Assembly (NCBI GenBank): GCA_964418745.1
Contig: CAYQMX010000015.1
Location: 1-64,000, forward strand
DNA length: 64,000 nt
DNA from: Scleromatobacter sp964418745
Lineage (GTDB): Bacteria; Pseudomonadota; Gammaproteobacteria; Burkholderiales; Burkholderiaceae_C
Direction of reading: 5' to 3'
Part shown: piece by piece, positions 34,813 to 47,754 of the stretch
Layout: each line of letters begins with the position of its first letter
How positions within the stretch are numbered: position 1 is the first letter of the stretch
The notes under the pieces: generated by a model
What the model was told of the DNA's origin: nothing
Seen by the model: only the letters and a program-made list of their open reading frames with translations
Databases searched by the model: none
Made by a program: the position numbers and the translations under genes

Positions 34813-35062
34813 GAGGAACTCCTTGGGTTGATTTGGGGGCGATCGAGTCATGGCGCGCGGTCGTTCGGCCCCTGTTCGAATCCGGCCCGCGTCCCGAACC
34901 TGATCTCGGGCGAACTCCATTGGGATCGCAAGCCCGCGACGGCACATCGACTGGATGGCATAGGCGCCGGCGCCGAATGGCAGATGCGCGGGCCCGTGGT
35001 GGCCGGCTAGAGTCTTCCCGTCGCACCCCAAGTTGTGCACGCGCCGACCGGAGGACCACCCG
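34813..35062. promoter_or_regulatory. Divergent promoter region of the lanthipeptide locus
   Basis: 250 bases between lanA (minus) and the HlyD-like gene (plus). Both transcripts must start here, so this is the likely control point of the locus. No second precursor peptide with a leader of the same type was found on either strand. A confident -35/-10 pair could not be assigned. Confidence 0.5.
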
Positions 35063-35581
35063 ATGGCCATGTTCGAGTTCCGCAAGCAGGCCCTGGCCGC
35101 GCGCTGCGCGACCAGCGCGCAGGTCGTGCCCACGCTGGACTGCCGCACGCCGCCGTGGCTGACGGCCGCGGTGGCCGGCCTGGCGCTCGCCTTCCTCTGC
35201 ATCGCGTTCGGTGTCGACGTCACGCGCAGCGCGCGCGTGCAGGGCGTCCTTGTGCCCGGTACCGCGTCGGACGAATGGCTGGCCCGGCTGACGGTGCCGG
35301 AACGCGCGGCGCGCTTCCTCCGGAAGGGCGAGACGTTCCGCCTGCGCGTGCCGGGCCGCGCAGGTCCGGACCCCGGGGCGCTCGTCGGCACGGTGCTGCA
35401 GCGAGGGCTGGGGGTGGCGGCGCCGGGCATGGAACTGCTGGTCGTTCGCCTGTCCAGCCCGCTGCGCCCCGGCGCCGGCACAACGGACGGCAGGCCATTC
35501 GACGGGGAGCTCGAATTTGGATCGCGGAGCCTGACCGCCTGGCTGCTCCGGGCGGCGGAACGCCCAAGCGAAGGGGCCTGA
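35063..35581 (+). CDS. Truncated HlyD-like secretion accessory protein
   Basis: A 172-residue protein with one membrane segment at about 32-50 (WLTAAVAGLALAFLCIAFG). It is followed directly by the HlyD-type barrel start ARVQGVLVPGTA and the other barrel half WLARLTVPERAARFLRKGET with FRLRVPG. Normal HlyD/MFP adaptors are about 400 residues and carry a lipoyl domain and long alpha-hairpin between these two parts; both are absent. GGAGG precedes the ATG at 35063. The stop is two bases before the ABC exporter start, so the two are co-translated. It is best read as a reduced adaptor for peptide export; without a hairpin it probably does not reach TolC. Confidence 0.8.
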   Translation: MAMFEFRKQALAARCATSAQVVPTLDCRTPPWLTAAVAGLALAFLCIAFGVDVTRSARVQGVLVPGTASDEWLARLTVPERAARFLRKGETFRLRVPGRAGPDPGALVGTVLQRGLGVAAPGMELLVVRLSSPLRPGAGTTDGRPFDGELEFGSRSLTAWLLRAAERPSEGA

Positions 35582-35583
35582 CC

Positions 35584-37683
35584 ATGGGCCTGCTACCCAT
35601 AGGGCGCACGCGCACGCCCCTCATCCTGCAGACCGAGGCGGCCGAATGCGGGCTCGCCTGCATGGCCATGGTGGCCGCGCATCACGGCAACCACGTGGGC
35701 CTGGCGGCGCTTCGCGAGAACCATTCCGCGTCGCTGAGGGGAACCTCGCTGACCGACCTGCGGCGCCTGGCCGCGGGACTGCAGCTGGCCAGCCGTGCGC
35801 TGCGCGCCGAGCTCCACCACCTGGCGTCGTTGCGACTGCCTTGCATCCTGCACTGGGACTTCAACCACTTCGTGGTCCTGACCGCGATCGGCCGCCGCCG
35901 CCTCACGCTGCACGACCCCGTGCGCGGGCAGTCCCGGATGAGTCTGGCCGAGGCGTCGACGCATTTCACGGGCGTGGTCCTCGAGCTCGCACCCGCGGCG
36001 CAGTTCGCGTTGCGCCGCAAGGAGCCAGGCGCGTCGCTGCGCAGGATCATCGGACCCCTGCATGCCCTTTACTGGCGCGTGGCGCAGGCCGCCGCGCTGG
36101 CGCTGGCGCTGGAGATCCTCACGCTGGCCGGGCCGTTGCTGATGCAGTGGGTGGTCGACGAATCGGCGACCGACTCGGACCGGCATTTCGTCACTGCGCT
36201 GTGCCAGGGCTTCCTCGCGTTGACGCTGCTGCAGTGCGGCCTCGCCATGCTGCGGTCCTGGCTGCTGGCCACCGTCGGCTCGACGCTCAACCTGCAACTG
36301 GCCGTCAACCTGTTCCATCACCTGGTTGGCCTGCCGATGCAGTGGTTCTTCAAGCGCCAGGCGAGCGACGTGTTGTCCCGCTTCGACTCGCTGAAGGCCA
36401 TCGAGAGGACGCTGACGCGGGGCTCGCTGGAGGCCATCTTCGATGGCTGCATGGCGCTGACGACGCTGGTGGCGATGGTGGCGCTGGCGCCCGGCCTGGC
36501 CGGCCTCGGGCTCGCGGCTGCGCTGGCCTACGCGGCGCTGCGAGGGGCGCTCCTGGTCCCCACGCAACGCGCCACGGAGTCCGAGATCGAGCAGTCGGCA
36601 CGCGAAGGCAACCACCTGCTCGAGACGGTGCGCGGGATGCAGAGCATCAAGGTATTGGGCATGGCAGGCCAGCGCGCCACGCACTGGCAGGCCCTCGCCA
36701 CGCAGCGCGCCAACGCGGGGCTTCGCCGCGAATGGCTGGGGACGTTGCGCCAGGCCGGCCAAGGCGTCATTTTCGGCGTGGAGAACATCGCCGCCCTCTG
36801 GCTCGCGTCGCGCATGGTGGGCAGCGGCTCGCCCGGTCACGCGCTGTCGGTGGGGATGCTCCTGACGTTCATCGCCTACAAGATGCAGTTCACGCAGCGC
36901 ACCGTCTCGTTCATCGACAAGGCGATGGATTTCCGGATGCTGGCGCTGCACCGCGACCGGGTCGGCGACGTTCTGCAGGCCACGCCGGAGGAAGACACAA
37001 CCGCGCCATGCGCCCGCCCCACGGACTTCGATGCGAGCCTCGCCGTGCACGGCCTGTCGTACCGCTACTCGGAGAACGACCCCTACATCATCGAGGACCT
37101 GTCGTTCACGATCCGCGCGGGCGAATCGGTCGCCATCGTCGGCCCGTCCGGGTGCGGCAAGTCGACGCTCGTGAGGCTGATGCTCGGACTGCTCCAGCCG
37201 ACGCAAGGCAGCGTGGAAGCCGGGGGCCATCCGCTGCGCCGGCTGGGCCTGCGCCACTACCGATCGGCCGTGGCCTCCGTGATGCAGGACGACCGGATAT
37301 TCGCCGGCTCCATCGTCGACAACATCTGTCTCTTCGAGGCCCGGCCGGACCGCAACCGCGCGGCACGTTGCGCGCGCCTGGCCTGCCTGGACGACGACAT
37401 CGAGCGCATGCCGATGGGATACGAGACGCTGGTCGGCGACATGGGCGCCGCGCTCTCGGGCGGCCAGTTGCAGCGCTTGCTCATCGCCCGCGCACTCTAT
37501 CGTCGCCCGCGCCTGCTCTTCCTCGACGAGGCGACCAGTCACCTGGACCTGGCCCGCGAGGAGGCTGTGAATGCATCGATCCGCGCCCTGGGCCTGACGC
37601 GGATCATCGTCGCGCATCGTCCGCAGACGATCGCCAGCGCCGACCGCGTGATCCGACTCGACGGCCGGGGGCGGATCCGATGA
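35584..37683 (+). CDS. lanT: C39 peptidase-containing ABC exporter (LanT)
   Basis: A 699-residue bifunctional exporter that removes the leader after a double-Gly site and exports the peptide. The C39 peptidase domain (1-130) has Cys22 in AAECGLACMAMVAAHHG, His95 in LHWDFNHFVVL and Asp111 in LHDPVRG. The membrane domain (about 155-450) has six segments. The ATPase domain has Walker A GPSGCGKST (520-528), signature LSGGQ (624-628), Walker B LLFLDEA (Asp648, Glu649) and the H-loop His near 678 (VAHRP). Everything needed for catalysis is present. It is co-translated with the short HlyD-like gene and divergent from lanA-lanM; the VGGG end of the precursor is the expected cleavage site. Confidence 0.96.
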   Translation: MGLLPIGRTRTPLILQTEAAECGLACMAMVAAHHGNHVGLAALRENHSASLRGTSLTDLRRLAAGLQLASRALRAELHHLASLRLPCILHWDFNHFVVLTAIGRRRLTLHDPVRGQSRMSLAEASTHFTGVVLELAPAAQFALRRKEPGASLRRIIGPLHALYWRVAQAAALALALEILTLAGPLLMQWVVDESATDSDRHFVTALCQGFLALTLLQCGLAMLRSWLLATVGSTLNLQLAVNLFHHLVGLPMQWFFKRQASDVLSRFDSLKAIERTLTRGSLEAIFDGCMALTTLVAMVALAPGLAGLGLAAALAYAALRGALLVPTQRATESEIEQSAREGNHLLETVRGMQSIKVLGMAGQRATHWQALATQRANAGLRREWLGTLRQAGQGVIFGVENIAALWLASRMVGSGSPGHALSVGMLLTFIAYKMQFTQRTVSFIDKAMDFRMLALHRDRVGDVLQATPEEDTTAPCARPTDFDASLAVHGLSYRYSENDPYIIEDLSFTIRAGESVAIVGPSGCGKSTLVRLMLGLLQPTQGSVEAGGHPLRRLGLRHYRSAVASVMQDDRIFAGSIVDNICLFEARPDRNRAARCARLACLDDDIERMPMGYETLVGDMGAALSGGQLQRLLIARALYRRPRLLFLDEATSHLDLAREEAVNASIRALGLTRIIVAHRPQTIASADRVIRLDGRGRIR

Positions 37684-37686
37684 ACC

Positions 37687-38106
37687 CTAGCGCGGCGCCC
37701 GAGACGTCTCGACCAGGCTGCGCTCGAACATCACCGCCGCCTCCGTGCGGTTGCGGGCGTTCAGGACACGCAGGATGGCCCCGACATGGCAACGGACCGT
37801 GCCCGGCTCGAGCACGAGCGTCCGGGCGATCTCCTTGTTGGACTGGCCTTGCGCCAGCAGCCGCAGCACGTCGCGCATGCGCGGCGTGAGGCTTCCGTGA
37901 GGAATGACCGCTGGCCCCGCCGATGGACTTTTTGGCGGCTCGACCGGGTGGACACCTGCCCACGGGTCGCCGCCGTCGTCGCCGGCGCGCAGCGCGACGA
38001 GCAATGCCTGGCTCTGCGCGAGCAGGCGGGCAACGGCCTCCATGCCCTCGGCGCCCTGCACGATCCCGCCGGGCGAAACAAGATCGTTGCTGTTGAATCC
38101 GCTCAT
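37687..38106 (-). CDS. Small LuxR-type HTH regulator
   Basis: A 139-residue protein. The C-terminal 60 residues form a LuxR/FixJ helix-turn-helix (SLTPRMRDVLRLLAQGQSNK, EIARTLVLEPGTVRCHVGA, LNARNRTEAAV). The N-terminal 70 residues match no receiver, PAS or autoinducer domain: they include MEAVARLLAQSQALLVALRA and a Pro/Gly linker. It is convergent with the lanT gene, three bases apart, which makes it a candidate regulator of the lanthipeptide locus, although it could also serve the kinase block that follows. CGGATTCAACAGCAACG-like N-terminal codons give no clear Shine-Dalgarno. Confidence 0.8.
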   Translation of the reverse strand: MSGFNSNDLVSPGGIVQGAEGMEAVARLLAQSQALLVALRAGDDGGDPWAGVHPVEPPKSPSAGPAVIPHGSLTPRMRDVLRLLAQGQSNKEIARTLVLEPGTVRCHVGAILRVLNARNRTEAAVMFERSLVETSRAPR

Positions 38107-38473
38107 GGATCTCTCCCCTTGCCGGACGCCCCACGGCGCCTTCGACCATTCAGCGGATTTCCGTGTGGCCGCAGATCACGGGCAGGCGAATTGCGCTGAG
38201 ATCGTTCGATTTGAGGGGGTCATGGACGTGGGGACGCCCAACCAGTCAGCGCGGCCCGCGTCGTCACCCTGGCGTTCGATGGACAGGCCGCCACCTCGCA
38301 CGCACGCGTCCAACCCGGTCCGCAGCAGGCGCGTGTCGGCCGGGACGTGATCCCGGCCGACCGCAGCTCGGCGGCACCCGCCCTGCAGCGCTCGCTTGCG
38401 ACGGGCCGCGGCCGACCCCGGGGCGACTCGCCGTCAAGTCGCGCGGGATTGTGCCGATGTACGAGGGGACGGC
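38107..38473. other. 367-base region before the hybrid kinase gene
   Basis: Between the LuxR-type gene (minus) and the hybrid kinase (plus). Frames on both strands are open because of high GC, but none resembles a protein or has a ribosome-binding site. The divergent promoters of both genes should lie here. A TTCGATTTGAGGGGGTCATGG stretch near 38207 is the only AT-richer part. Confidence 0.35.
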
Positions 38474-42868
<4,395 letters not shown>

Positions 42869-43124
42869 TCCTTGGGCAGTCCTGCGTGAGCCGGGCAGAT
42901 CCAGCGCTGCGGTCGGCGGCTGACTTGCGGGAGCACCGCAGCGCGTGGCCTGCCTGACGCGACGGCGATCCGCCGTCGAAGGCCAACGGGCTCCCGGGCC
43001 GACGAACAGGGCGGGTGCATGTCGGCTGTTCAATCGATCTAAAACATCCAAAACGTCTAAATTATTGATTCCACGGGTCGAAAAGCCTCCATCGACTTTG
43101 TCATCACCGAACAGACCACGCCCA
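42869..43124. promoter_or_regulatory. AT-rich promoter island upstream of the chemosensory operon
   Basis: In 256 bases between the first kinase and the lone receiver, the stretch 43036-43070 is strongly AT-rich (TCTAAAACATCCAAAACGTC then TAAATTATTGATTCC) in a genome otherwise near 70% GC. It contains -10-like TAAATT (43058-43063). It is the most likely promoter for the operon that starts at 43125. Confidence 0.5.
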
Positions 43125-43577
43125 ATGACCACCAGCCATCAGCAGACTTCCCGCGGTGCCGGCCTTCAGGCCGCCCCGACGGTACGCCGGTCCGGCCGCG
43201 CGCTGCGTGCCCTCCTGGTAGACGACGACAAGCTCATGCTGGCCGTGCTGACCGACCTGCTGAAGGACCTGGGAACACACGACGTCAAGACGGCCGCCAG
43301 CGGCGCCGAGGCGGCGACAGCCTTCGATCGCATGCTTCCACCGCCCGATCTGATCCTGTGCGACCTGAAGATGCCCGACGGCGACGGCTTCCAGTTCATG
43401 GAGATGCTGGCATCGCGAAAGTTCGCCGGCGCCGTGGTGCTGGTCTCGGGCATGGAGGCCCGGGTGATGAACTCGGCTTCGTTGATGGCCCGCTTCCACC
43501 GCCTGAGCGTGCTGGCCACGTTGAGCAAGCCCGTCAGCGCGGCGGCCCTGGGTGCCGCCATGGCCAAGTTGACCTGA
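43125..43577 (+). CDS. Single-domain response regulator
   Basis: A 150-residue protein with a 25-residue basic N-terminal extension and one receiver domain: RALLVDDDKLMLAVLTDLLK, acceptor Asp80 in LILCDLKMPDGDGFQ, the Ser of VVLVSGMEAR in the Thr/Ser position, and Lys in LSKPVSAAAL. There is no output domain, so it probably works by protein contact or as a phosphate sink between the flanking kinases. The stop touches the GTG of the next hybrid kinase (TGAGTG). Confidence 0.9.
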   Translation: MTTSHQQTSRGAGLQAAPTVRRSGRALRALLVDDDKLMLAVLTDLLKDLGTHDVKTAASGAEAATAFDRMLPPPDLILCDLKMPDGDGFQFMEMLASRKFAGAVVLVSGMEARVMNSASLMARFHRLSVLATLSKPVSAAALGAAMAKLT

Positions 43578-45926
43578 GTGTCGACGCTGATGCCCACCCC
43601 AGCTGCCATGCGCGCCGAAGACGCGCGACAGCCCACCCTGCTCGTCGTCGACGACCAGGCCGTGAACATCCAGGTACTGCATCGTGCGTTCTGCGCCGAT
43701 CACCAGGTGCTGATGGCAACCAGCGGCGCGCAGGCATTGCGCATGTGCCGAAGCCACCGGATCGACCTCGTCCTCCTCGACGTGGCGATGCCCGGGATGG
43801 GCGGCCACGAGGTCTGCCGCCAGCTCAAGAGCGACCCCGCCACGTGCGACATCCCGGTGGTCTTCGTCACGGCGCACGATGACCCCGACATGGAGGCCTT
43901 CGGGCTCGAACTGGGTGCCGTGGACTTCATCGTCAAGCCGATCAAGCCGGCCGTGGTGCGGGCACGCGTCAAGACCCACCTGGGCCTGGCGCGCGCCAGC
44001 GCGCTCGTTGGCGCGACGCTGGAATGTACCGCCGCAGGCATCCTGGCGACGGACGTCCTGGGTCGGGTCAGCCACTTCAACAGGCCGTTCCTGGCCATGT
44101 GGGACATCGACCCCGAACTGATGGGCCCGTGCCGCGACCACCCCGCGGTCTTCGACCTGATGCACGCGCGCACGCTCCACCCCGACAGCTACCGCAACGC
44201 CCTGGGCGCCGCGCTGGCACGCCACGACACGACGGACGGCTTCGACGCTGTCGAGCTGCCGGGCGACCGACATCTCGAGCAGCAGGTCCATCCCTTCTGC
44301 ATCAATGGCAAGCAGGTCGGGCACGTCCTCAGCTTCCGCGACGTCACCGAGCACCGGCGTGCTGCCGTGCAGCTGCGCTCGCTCAACGAGACGCTCGAGT
44401 CGCGCATCCTGGATCGCACGCTCGAACTCGAAGCCTCAGTGCAGCGCGCCGATGCGGCCAGCCAGGCCAAGAGCCAGTTCCTGTCGAACATGAGCCACGA
44501 GATCCGCACGCCGCTCAATGGCGTGATCGGGATGGTCCACCTGGCGTTGAAGGCGGAATCCGACGAGCGCCAGCGCCACCGCCTGCAGCAGATCCAGGGC
44601 TCGGGCCAGCACCTGCTGGGCATCGTCAACGACATCCTCGACTTTTCCAGGATCGAGGCTGGCAAGCTGCAACTGGAGGAGACCGATTTCAGCTTGGCCG
44701 ACTTGCTGGTCACGTTGGCCGACCAGACGAACGCGGCAGCCCGGGAAAAGGGGCTGGAACTCGCTTTCCAGGCCGATCCCGGCCTCGCCGAGTTCTATCG
44801 CGGCGACGTGCTGCGCATCCGCCAGGTACTGTTGAACTTCATCGGCAATGCCATCAAGTTCAGTACGCGTGGCGAAGTGTGCGTGCGCGCGATGGGCCTG
44901 CCGGAACATGGCTTGCGGTTCGAGGTCCAGGACCAGGGGCCCGGAATGACGGCGCAACAGTTGGCCGGACTGTTCCAGTCCTTTCACCAGGCCGACGCGT
45001 CCATGACACGCCGCTACGGCGGCAGCGGGCTGGGACTGGCCATCAGTCGGCAGTTGGCCGCCTTGATGGGCGGCGAGGTCGGCGTGCGCAGCGAGCCCGG
45101 GGTCGGCAGCCTGTTCTGGCTCGACGCGCCGTTGTCTGCCGTGGTTCCCTGCGCCCCGCCCCGCGCCGCCGCGCCCGACCTGGACGTGCTCCGAGGGGCG
45201 CGCATCCTCGTGGCGGAGGACAACCCGCTGAACCAGCGGGTCGCGGTGGACCTGCTGGAGGATGTCGGTGCGCGGGTGCACGTGGCTGCCGACGGAGCGC
45301 AAGCCATCGACCTGATGCGACTGCACGCATTCGACTGCGTGTTGATGGACATGCAGATGCCGGTCCTCGATGGCCTGGAGGCCACGCGATGGATCCGGGC
45401 CGCGCCGCGATTCTGCGCGATTCCGGTGATCGCCGTCACGGCCAATGCCAGCGAGGACGACCGTGCGCGATGCCTCGCTGCGGGCATGGTGGACTTCGTC
45501 AGCAAGCCCTTCGATCCGGCGCACCTGCACGCCACCGTGGCACGCTGGCTGACCAAGGCGCCGCCGCCTGCAGAGAAGGAATCTGCCCGCGGCCCGGCGT
45601 TCGACGTGACCGTGCTGTCGCACAACTCGGCAGGCAATCCGGAGCGCATGCGTCGCTATGCCGCGATCTTCAACGACGACATCGCGCAGGCGCTGCGCGA
45701 CCTGCAGCGCGCCCTGGCACAAGGCGACCTGCCCGCGTTGGCCGACCTGGCCCACCGACTGAAGTCCTCGGCCCGCATGGTGGGCGCGACCCGCTTCGCC
45801 ACGCTGTGCGAGGCGCTGGAGGCCCTGCGCGTCGGCGGCTCCATCGAGCAGGCAAGCGCCATCGTCCAGGTCATGCCGGCCATGTTGGCGCAGGTGTCGG
45901 CCGGCATCGACAAGGAGTTCGCATGA
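43578..45926 (+). CDS. Hybrid histidine kinase (REC-PAS-HisKA-HATPase-REC-Hpt)
   Basis: A 782-residue soluble kinase. An N-terminal receiver (TLLVVDDQAVNIQVLHRAF, Asp68 in LLDVAMPGMGG) is followed by a PAS unit (about 150-260: GILATDVLGRVSHFNRPFLA). A coiled coil and HisKA come next (FLSNMSHEIRTPLNGVIGMV, His307), then HATPase (GNAIKFS, RYGGSGLGLAIS), a second receiver (ILVAEDNPLNQRVA, Asp in LMDMQMPVLDG) and a C-terminal Hpt (LAHRLKSSARMVGA). Receiver input and Hpt output suggest it sits inside a relay with the preceding single-domain regulator. GTG at 43578 is used; ATG at 43590 is possible. It overlaps the next gene by ATGA. Confidence 0.94.
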   Translation: MSTLMPTPAAMRAEDARQPTLLVVDDQAVNIQVLHRAFCADHQVLMATSGAQALRMCRSHRIDLVLLDVAMPGMGGHEVCRQLKSDPATCDIPVVFVTAHDDPDMEAFGLELGAVDFIVKPIKPAVVRARVKTHLGLARASALVGATLECTAAGILATDVLGRVSHFNRPFLAMWDIDPELMGPCRDHPAVFDLMHARTLHPDSYRNALGAALARHDTTDGFDAVELPGDRHLEQQVHPFCINGKQVGHVLSFRDVTEHRRAAVQLRSLNETLESRILDRTLELEASVQRADAASQAKSQFLSNMSHEIRTPLNGVIGMVHLALKAESDERQRHRLQQIQGSGQHLLGIVNDILDFSRIEAGKLQLEETDFSLADLLVTLADQTNAAAREKGLELAFQADPGLAEFYRGDVLRIRQVLLNFIGNAIKFSTRGEVCVRAMGLPEHGLRFEVQDQGPGMTAQQLAGLFQSFHQADASMTRRYGGSGLGLAISRQLAALMGGEVGVRSEPGVGSLFWLDAPLSAVVPCAPPRAAAPDLDVLRGARILVAEDNPLNQRVAVDLLEDVGARVHVAADGAQAIDLMRLHAFDCVLMDMQMPVLDGLEATRWIRAAPRFCAIPVIAVTANASEDDRARCLAAGMVDFVSKPFDPAHLHATVARWLTKAPPPAEKESARGPAFDVTVLSHNSAGNPERMRRYAAIFNDDIAQALRDLQRALAQGDLPALADLAHRLKSSARMVGATRFATLCEALEALRVGGSIEQASAIVQVMPAMLAQVSAGIDKEFA

Positions 45927-47056
45927 ACATCATTCGCCGCACCTTGCATCCGGGGCTGGCCCTGGTTGCCTCGTCGTTTGCCGCGCTGCCACTGCTCGGT
46001 GAACATGTCGGCGCGCTGGAGATGGTCGCGGCGGCGGGGGCGACCGTCGCCATCGGATGCCTTGCATGGCGAGCCCGCGCCGGCGTCGCTGCAGGCCAGG
46101 GCCCCCCGGATACGGACGAAGCGCCCGAGCCCGCCGAAGAGCTCGCGCCGCTGCTCCTGGGCGTCCTGCCGGTATGGCGCCAGCACGTGGCAGCCGTCAA
46201 GGGGCAGACCGAGGAGGCGGTCGTGGGGCTTGCACACAGCTTCGCGGCGATCACCGAGCAGTTCGAGGCTGCCGGCTTCAAGGGAACGAACGCCTCGTCC
46301 GTCGACAGTGATGTGGCCACGATGAGCCTGCTCGTACTCTGCGAGCGGGAACTTCAGCCCATGGTGGGTGCCATGAAGGACATCCTCGGCAGCAAGCGCG
46401 CACTCGTGTCCAGCGTGCACGATCTGGCGCGCGCCACGACCGAGTTGCAGAGCATGGCCAGCGGTGTCGGTCACATCGCCGCGCAGACCAACCTGCTGGC
46501 CATCAATGCCGCCATCGAGGCCGCCCGCGTGGGCGAGGCCGGACGCGGGTTTGCGGTCATTGCCAAGGAGATCCGCAGCCTGTCGCAGGAATCCGCGCAG
46601 ACGGGAAAGCTGATCACCGATCGGATGGCGCAGGTCGCGCAGATCATGCAGGACACGATGCAGGTCGCCAACAGGGCATCGGAGCACGACCAGGGCGCCA
46701 TCGAGCTGTCGGGCAACGTGATCGAGGACGTGCTCGCCCACATGCGCGAGCTGAACGACCGCGCCGATTGCATGCATGCGCAGGGCGCGGTGATCCGCTC
46801 CGAGATCGACAGCCTGATGATCAGCCTGCAGTTCCAGGATCGCGTGAGCCAGCTCATCTCGGTCATCGACGCCGACATCGGTCGCCTGAACGATGGCCTC
46901 GTGCAGGCCCGGCCGATGCCACCGGCGCAGGCCTGGCTGGACGAACTGCAGAGCCACTACACGATGCCCGACCAGCGCCGAACCCACACGCTGGTCGGAG
47001 CCGCAAGCCCCTCCGCCGCGGCAACGCCGTCAGGCGCCCGCGCAATCTTCTTCTAG
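45923..47056 (+). CDS. Short methyl-accepting chemotaxis-like protein
   Basis: A 377-residue receptor-like protein. Two short hydrophobic stretches (LALVASSFAALPLL and LEMVAAAGATVAIGCLAW) give at most a hairpin in the membrane. There is no periplasmic ligand domain and no HAMP. The signalling tip IAAQTNLLAINAAIEAARVG continues into EAGRGFAVIAKEIRSLSQES, so CheA/CheW contact is kept, but the flanking helices are much shorter than in classic receptors. A C-terminal segment LQFQDRVSQLISVIDADIGR recalls the DUF-type tail of CheZ-like or McpB-like cytosolic receptors. It probably senses or scaffolds in the cytoplasm. Confidence 0.85.
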   Translation: MNIIRRTLHPGLALVASSFAALPLLGEHVGALEMVAAAGATVAIGCLAWRARAGVAAGQGPPDTDEAPEPAEELAPLLLGVLPVWRQHVAAVKGQTEEAVVGLAHSFAAITEQFEAAGFKGTNASSVDSDVATMSLLVLCERELQPMVGAMKDILGSKRALVSSVHDLARATTELQSMASGVGHIAAQTNLLAINAAIEAARVGEAGRGFAVIAKEIRSLSQESAQTGKLITDRMAQVAQIMQDTMQVANRASEHDQGAIELSGNVIEDVLAHMRELNDRADCMHAQGAVIRSEIDSLMISLQFQDRVSQLISVIDADIGRLNDGLVQARPMPPAQAWLDELQSHYTMPDQRRTHTLVGAASPSAAATPSGARAIFF

Positions 47057-47077
47057 ACGGCCGCAAAGGCACTCCCC

Positions 47078-47449
47078 ATGGCAAAGACCATATTGATCGT
47101 CGATGACTCCAGTTCGCTGCGCGCGGTCGTCAAGCTGGCGCTGGTGCGCGCCGGCTACGCCGTGATCGAGGCGGGCGACGGCAAGGAAGGCCTGCTGCAG
47201 CTCGACAAGGCTCCGAAGGTGCACCTGATCGTCAGCGACGTGAACATGCCCAACATGGACGGCATCACGTTCGTCAGCCAGCTCAAGCAGCAGGTGCGGT
47301 TCAAGTTCACTCCGGTGGTCATGCTGACCACGGAGAACCAGGACGCGAAGGTCGCGCAGGCACGCGCGGCCGGGGCCAAGGCCTGGCTGACCAAGCCGTT
47401 CGATCCAGCGCAATTGCTCGACGCCGTCTCACGCCTCGTCCTGCCCTAG
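47078..47449 (+). CDS. cheY: CheY-like response regulator
   Basis: A 123-residue receiver with the full CheY set: Asp9 and Asp10 (ILIVDDSSSLR), phospho-acceptor Asp54 (IVSDVNMPNMDG), Thr in VVMLTTENQD and Lys in LTKPFDPAQLL. It lies 21 bases after the receptor-like gene and 8 bases before the STAS gene. It is the probable direct phosphoryl target of the CheA encoded just downstream. Confidence 0.93.
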   Translation: MAKTILIVDDSSSLRAVVKLALVRAGYAVIEAGDGKEGLLQLDKAPKVHLIVSDVNMPNMDGITFVSQLKQQVRFKFTPVVMLTTENQDAKVAQARAAGAKAWLTKPFDPAQLLDAVSRLVLP

Positions 47450-47457
47450 GAGCCGCC

Positions 47458-47754
47458 ATGCAGAACCCCATTTCATTGCCCTCCGAGCTGACGATCTATT
47501 CCGTCGGCGAATGGGCGCCACGGCTGCGAGCGCACCTTGCCGAAGCGTCCGACGCGGACAATCTCGACGGCTTGCGCATCGATGCGACGACGGTGGAGGA
47601 GGTCGACGCCGCGGGCGTGCAGCTGCTGGTGTCACTGGCCAACACGCTGGCGCGCGACCGGCGCATGCTGCAGTTGGTGGCGCCAAGCGCGCCGCTGGTG
47701 CGCGCGTGCGCCGCGCTCGGCGTCCCGGAACTGCTGGCCGGAGCGGCGGCATGA
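47458..47754 (+). CDS. STAS domain protein
   Basis: A 98-residue STAS protein with AGGAG before the ATG. The core is LDGLRIDATTVEEVDAAGVQ followed by LLVSLANTLARDRRMLQLV. In phospho-regulated anti-anti-sigma proteins and their chemotaxis relatives the loop reads D-S/T-x-G; here it is D-A-A-G, so the usual phospho-acceptor is missing. STAS genes between cheY and cheA are common in betaproteobacterial chemosensory operons, where their role is unclear. Its stop overlaps the cheA start. Confidence 0.88.
   Translation: MQNPISLPSELTIYSVGEWAPRLRAHLAEASDADNLDGLRIDATTVEEVDAAGVQLLVSLANTLARDRRMLQLVAPSAPLVRACAALGVPELLAGAAA

Noticed and set aside
34813..35062. Possible second lanthipeptide precursor in the divergent region
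   Set aside because: No short frame with a class II leader or ribosome-binding site was found on either strand.
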